This document shows positions 5,287-7,412 of a stretch of DNA of 7,412 nucleotides, piece by piece. The DNA is from Firmicutes bacterium UBA6418 (lineage in GTDB: Bacteria > Bacillota > Clostridia > Peptostreptococcales > Anaerovoracaceae). The position numbers were made by a program, and so were the translations under genes. A model generated the notes under the pieces. The model searched no databases. It was not told where the DNA came from and saw nothing but the letters and a program-made list of their open reading frames with translations. The stretch's first letter is position 1. Every line of letters begins with the position of its first letter. The stretch covers positions 11,296 through 18,707 of the forward strand of contig DJPG01000080.1 of NCBI GenBank assembly GCA_002439735.1, given 5' to 3'.

Positions 5287-7350
5287 ATGCCAAGAAGTTT
5301 TCCGTTAGAAAAGACAAGAAATATCGGTATTATGGCTCACATCGACGCGGGCAAGACTACCACGACTGAGAGAATTCTGTTCTATACAGGCAAGACGCAC
5401 AAGCTGGGTGAAACCCATGAAGGTGCGGCGACCATGGACTGGATGGAACAGGAACAGGAACGTGGTATCACGATAACCTCTGCAGCTACTACAGCACAAT
5501 GGAAAAATCACAGAATTAACATAATCGATACTCCGGGTCACGTAGACTTTACTGTAGAAGTCGAAAGATCTCTTCGAGTTCTGGACGGCGCAGTAACAGT
5601 ACTTTGCGCAAAGGGTGGTGTTGAACCTCAGTCTGAAACAGTTTGGAGACAAGCTGAGAAGTACGGCGTACCAAGAATGATCTTTGTTAATAAAATGGAC
5701 ATTATGGGGGCAGATTTCTTTCGAGTTGTCCAAATGGTAAAAGACAGACTCAAGGCGAATGCCGTGCCGGTCCAATTACCAATCGGTGCTGAAGATAGTT
5801 TCATTGGAATTATCGATTTAGTAGAAATGAAAGCAGAGATTTATAAAGACCAGTTAGGTAAGGAATTCGAAATCACCGAGATTCCGGCTGACATGGCTGA
5901 CCTCGCGCAGGAATGGAGAGAAAAGCTCATCGAATCCGTTGCGGAAACCGACGAAGAGCTGATGATGAAGTTCCTGGAAGGGGAAGAATTTACTGTAAAA
6001 GAAATCAAAGACGTAATCAGAAAGGAGACCATCGGAGGCCGTATGGTGCCGATGTTCTGCGGATCTGCTTACCGAAATAAGGGTGTCCAGATGATGCTGG
6101 ACGGCGTTGTGGACTACATGCCGTCTCCGCTGGATATTCCGCCGATCAAGGGTATTGATCCGCTGACCGACGAGGAAGTGGAAAGAGTCGCTGATGATAA
6201 GGGACCGTTCGCTGCGCTCGCGTTCAAGATCATGGCTGACCCGTTCGTCGGCAAGCTTGCTTTCTTCCGGGTTTATTCCGGAACCCTTACAACCGGTTCC
6301 TACGTTTACAACTCCACGAAGGGCAAGAAAGAAAGAATCGGCCGTATCCTGCAGATGCACGCAAACCACCGTCAGGAGATCGAAGAGGTTTACTCCGGTG
6401 ATATCGCGGCTGCCGTAGGTCTGAAGTTCACCACGACCGGTGATACACTCTGCGACGAAAAGCATGAAGTTATCCTGGAATCCATGAACTTCCCGGATCC
6501 TGTTATCGAAATCGCCATCGAGCCGAAGACGAAAGCAGGTCAGGAAAAGATGGGCATCGCGCTTGCGAAATTAGCAGAAGAAGACCCGACTTTCAAAACC
6601 TATACCAATGCAGAAACCGGTCAGACCATTATCGCGGGTATGGGCGAGCTGCATCTGGAAATCATCGTAGACAGACTTCTCAGAGAATTCAAGGTAGAAG
6701 CGAATGTCGGCAAACCTCAGGTATCCTACAAGGAGACCATCACCACAACCGCGGATGTGGACAACAAGTATGTCAAGCAGTCCGGTGGTAAAGGTCAGTA
6801 CGGTCACGTTAAGATCCGAGTTTACCCGAGAGAAGCAGGCACCGGATTCGAGTTCAAGAATTCCATCGTCGGCGGTGCGATTCCGAAGGAATACATCCCG
6901 AAGATCGAAGAGGGTATCATCGAAGCAATGCAGAACGGTCCGATCGCAGGCTATCAGGTTGTCGATGTCGGCGTAGAGCTGTATGACGGTTCCTACCACG
7001 AAGTCGACTCCTCCGAAATGGCATTCAAGATCGCCGCTTCCATGGCATTCCGAGAAGCTGTCAAAAAAGCAAAACCGGTATTGCTGGAACCGATCATGAA
7101 GGTCGAAGTAACCGTTCCGGAACAGTACATGGGCGATGTCATCGGCGATATCTCCTCCAGAAGAGGCAGAATCGAAGGCTCCGACATGAACATGGGCGCT
7201 GTTGCGATCCGCGGCTTCGTTCCGCTGTCTGAAATGTTCGGCTACGCGACCGACCTGCGTTCCAAGACACAGGGTCGCGGCGTATACGTGATGCAGATGG
7301 ATCACTTCGAAAAGCTGCCGGATAGCTTGATCGACAAAATCAATAAATAA
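5287..7350 (+). CDS. fusA: Translation elongation factor G
   Basis: EF-G (687 aa) is the GTPase that drives translocation of tRNA and mRNA through the ribosome and helps recycle ribosomes. The G domain shows the P-loop AHIDAGKT (residues 17-24), switch I RGITI (59-63), DTPGH (81-85), NKMD (135-138) and GSAY (259-262). The later domains are complete: domain III contains GMGELHLEI, domain IV contains SGGKGQYGHV and GGAIPKEYIPKIEEG, and domain V contains SSRRGRIEGSD and GYATDLRS. The ATG is eight bases after GGGAGG (5273-5278). Nucleotides 5461-5880 are poorer in G+C (mostly 37-43%) than either flank (53-55%), although the protein stays well conserved. Position and sequence make this the str-operon copy, not a distant EF-G paralogue. 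tuf follows after 42 bases. Confidence 0.99.
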   Translation: MPRSFPLEKTRNIGIMAHIDAGKTTTTERILFYTGKTHKLGETHEGAATMDWMEQEQERGITITSAATTAQWKNHRINIIDTPGHVDFTVEVERSLRVLDGAVTVLCAKGGVEPQSETVWRQAEKYGVPRMIFVNKMDIMGADFFRVVQMVKDRLKANAVPVQLPIGAEDSFIGIIDLVEMKAEIYKDQLGKEFEITEIPADMADLAQEWREKLIESVAETDEELMMKFLEGEEFTVKEIKDVIRKETIGGRMVPMFCGSAYRNKGVQMMLDGVVDYMPSPLDIPPIKGIDPLTDEEVERVADDKGPFAALAFKIMADPFVGKLAFFRVYSGTLTTGSYVYNSTKGKKERIGRILQMHANHRQEIEEVYSGDIAAAVGLKFTTTGDTLCDEKHEVILESMNFPDPVIEIAIEPKTKAGQEKMGIALAKLAEEDPTFKTYTNAETGQTIIAGMGELHLEIIVDRLLREFKVEANVGKPQVSYKETITTTADVDNKYVKQSGGKGQYGHVKIRVYPREAGTGFEFKNSIVGGAIPKEYIPKIEEGIIEAMQNGPIAGYQVVDVGVELYDGSYHEVDSSEMAFKIAASMAFREAVKKAKPVLLEPIMKVEVTVPEQYMGDVIGDISSRRGRIEGSDMNMGAVAIRGFVPLSEMFGYATDLRSKTQGRGVYVMQMDHFEKLPDSLIDKINK

Positions 7351-7392
7351 CCCATTATGATAGAAGAAACCTTTTACGGGAGGAAATGAAAA

Positions 7393-7412
7393 ATGGCAAA
7401 ACAAAAATTTGA
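7393..7412 (+). CDS. tuf: Elongation factor Tu, first codons only (3'-truncated by the window edge)
   Basis: ATG at 7393 opens MAKQKF, the N-terminus typical of clostridial EF-Tu, which carries aminoacyl-tRNA to the ribosome as a GTP complex. GGGAGGA (7378-7384) is eight bases upstream. The gene order rpsL-rpsG-fusA-tuf supports the call. Only six full codons are visible, so nothing can be said about its domains or completeness. Confidence 0.88.

Noticed and set aside
7386..7412. ATG at 7386 opening an 8-codon frame just before tuf.
   Set aside because: It lies one base after the Shine-Dalgarno sequence, too close to be used; the ATG at 7393 has proper spacing and gives the EF-Tu N-terminus.
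1..7412. CRISPR arrays, insertion sequences, attachment sites or defence genes.
   Set aside because: No repeat arrays, transposase or integrase genes, or paired terminal repeats are visible; the window is tightly packed with housekeeping genes and one hydrogenase.

Overview
The window is a piece of a bacterial rpo-str cluster: the 3' two thirds of rpoC, then an [FeFe] hydrogenase gene, rpsL, rpsG, fusA and the first codons of tuf, all on the + strand. An anaerobic Gram-positive bacterium of the Clostridia is the best guess. The RNA polymerase beta' chain lacks the large trigger-loop insertion of proteobacteria. S12 is the longer, Firmicute-type form (139 residues, starting MPTINQL). The start of EF-Tu reads MAKQKF, as in clostridia. 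The [FeFe] hydrogenase implies strict anaerobiosis. G+C is near 50% in most genes, so this is not a low-GC Clostridium. The genus cannot be named from this sequence.

Layout. 1-2376 is rpoC, open at the 5' edge, followed by a textbook terminator (12-bp stem, GAAA loop) at 2406-2445. 2488-3909 is a group B-type monomeric [FeFe] hydrogenase, in the slot where many Firmicutes carry a small L7Ae-family gene between rpoC and rpsL. A consensus promoter (TTGACA, 18 bp, extended TATAAT) starts four bases after the hydrogenase stop codon and drives rpsL (4040-4459). A 295-base gap between rpsL and rpsG (4460-4754) has no convincing protein gene but holds at least six successive stem-loops, the last ending six bases before the rpsG Shine-Dalgarno sequence. 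rpsG (4755-5225, GTG start) and fusA (5287-7350) follow, and tuf starts at 7393.

How the genes work together. rpoC, rpsL, rpsG, fusA and tuf encode transcription and translation machinery: RNA polymerase beta', ribosomal proteins S12 and S7, EF-G and EF-Tu. The hydrogenase is an energy-metabolism gene and shares no pathway with them. It also differs in codon choice: none of its 25 arginines uses AGA, whereas all 13 in rpsG do. The points most worth a second look are the structured rpsL-rpsG spacer, which may be an undescribed cis-regulatory RNA, and the hydrogenase lodged between two essential operons without a visible promoter of its own.
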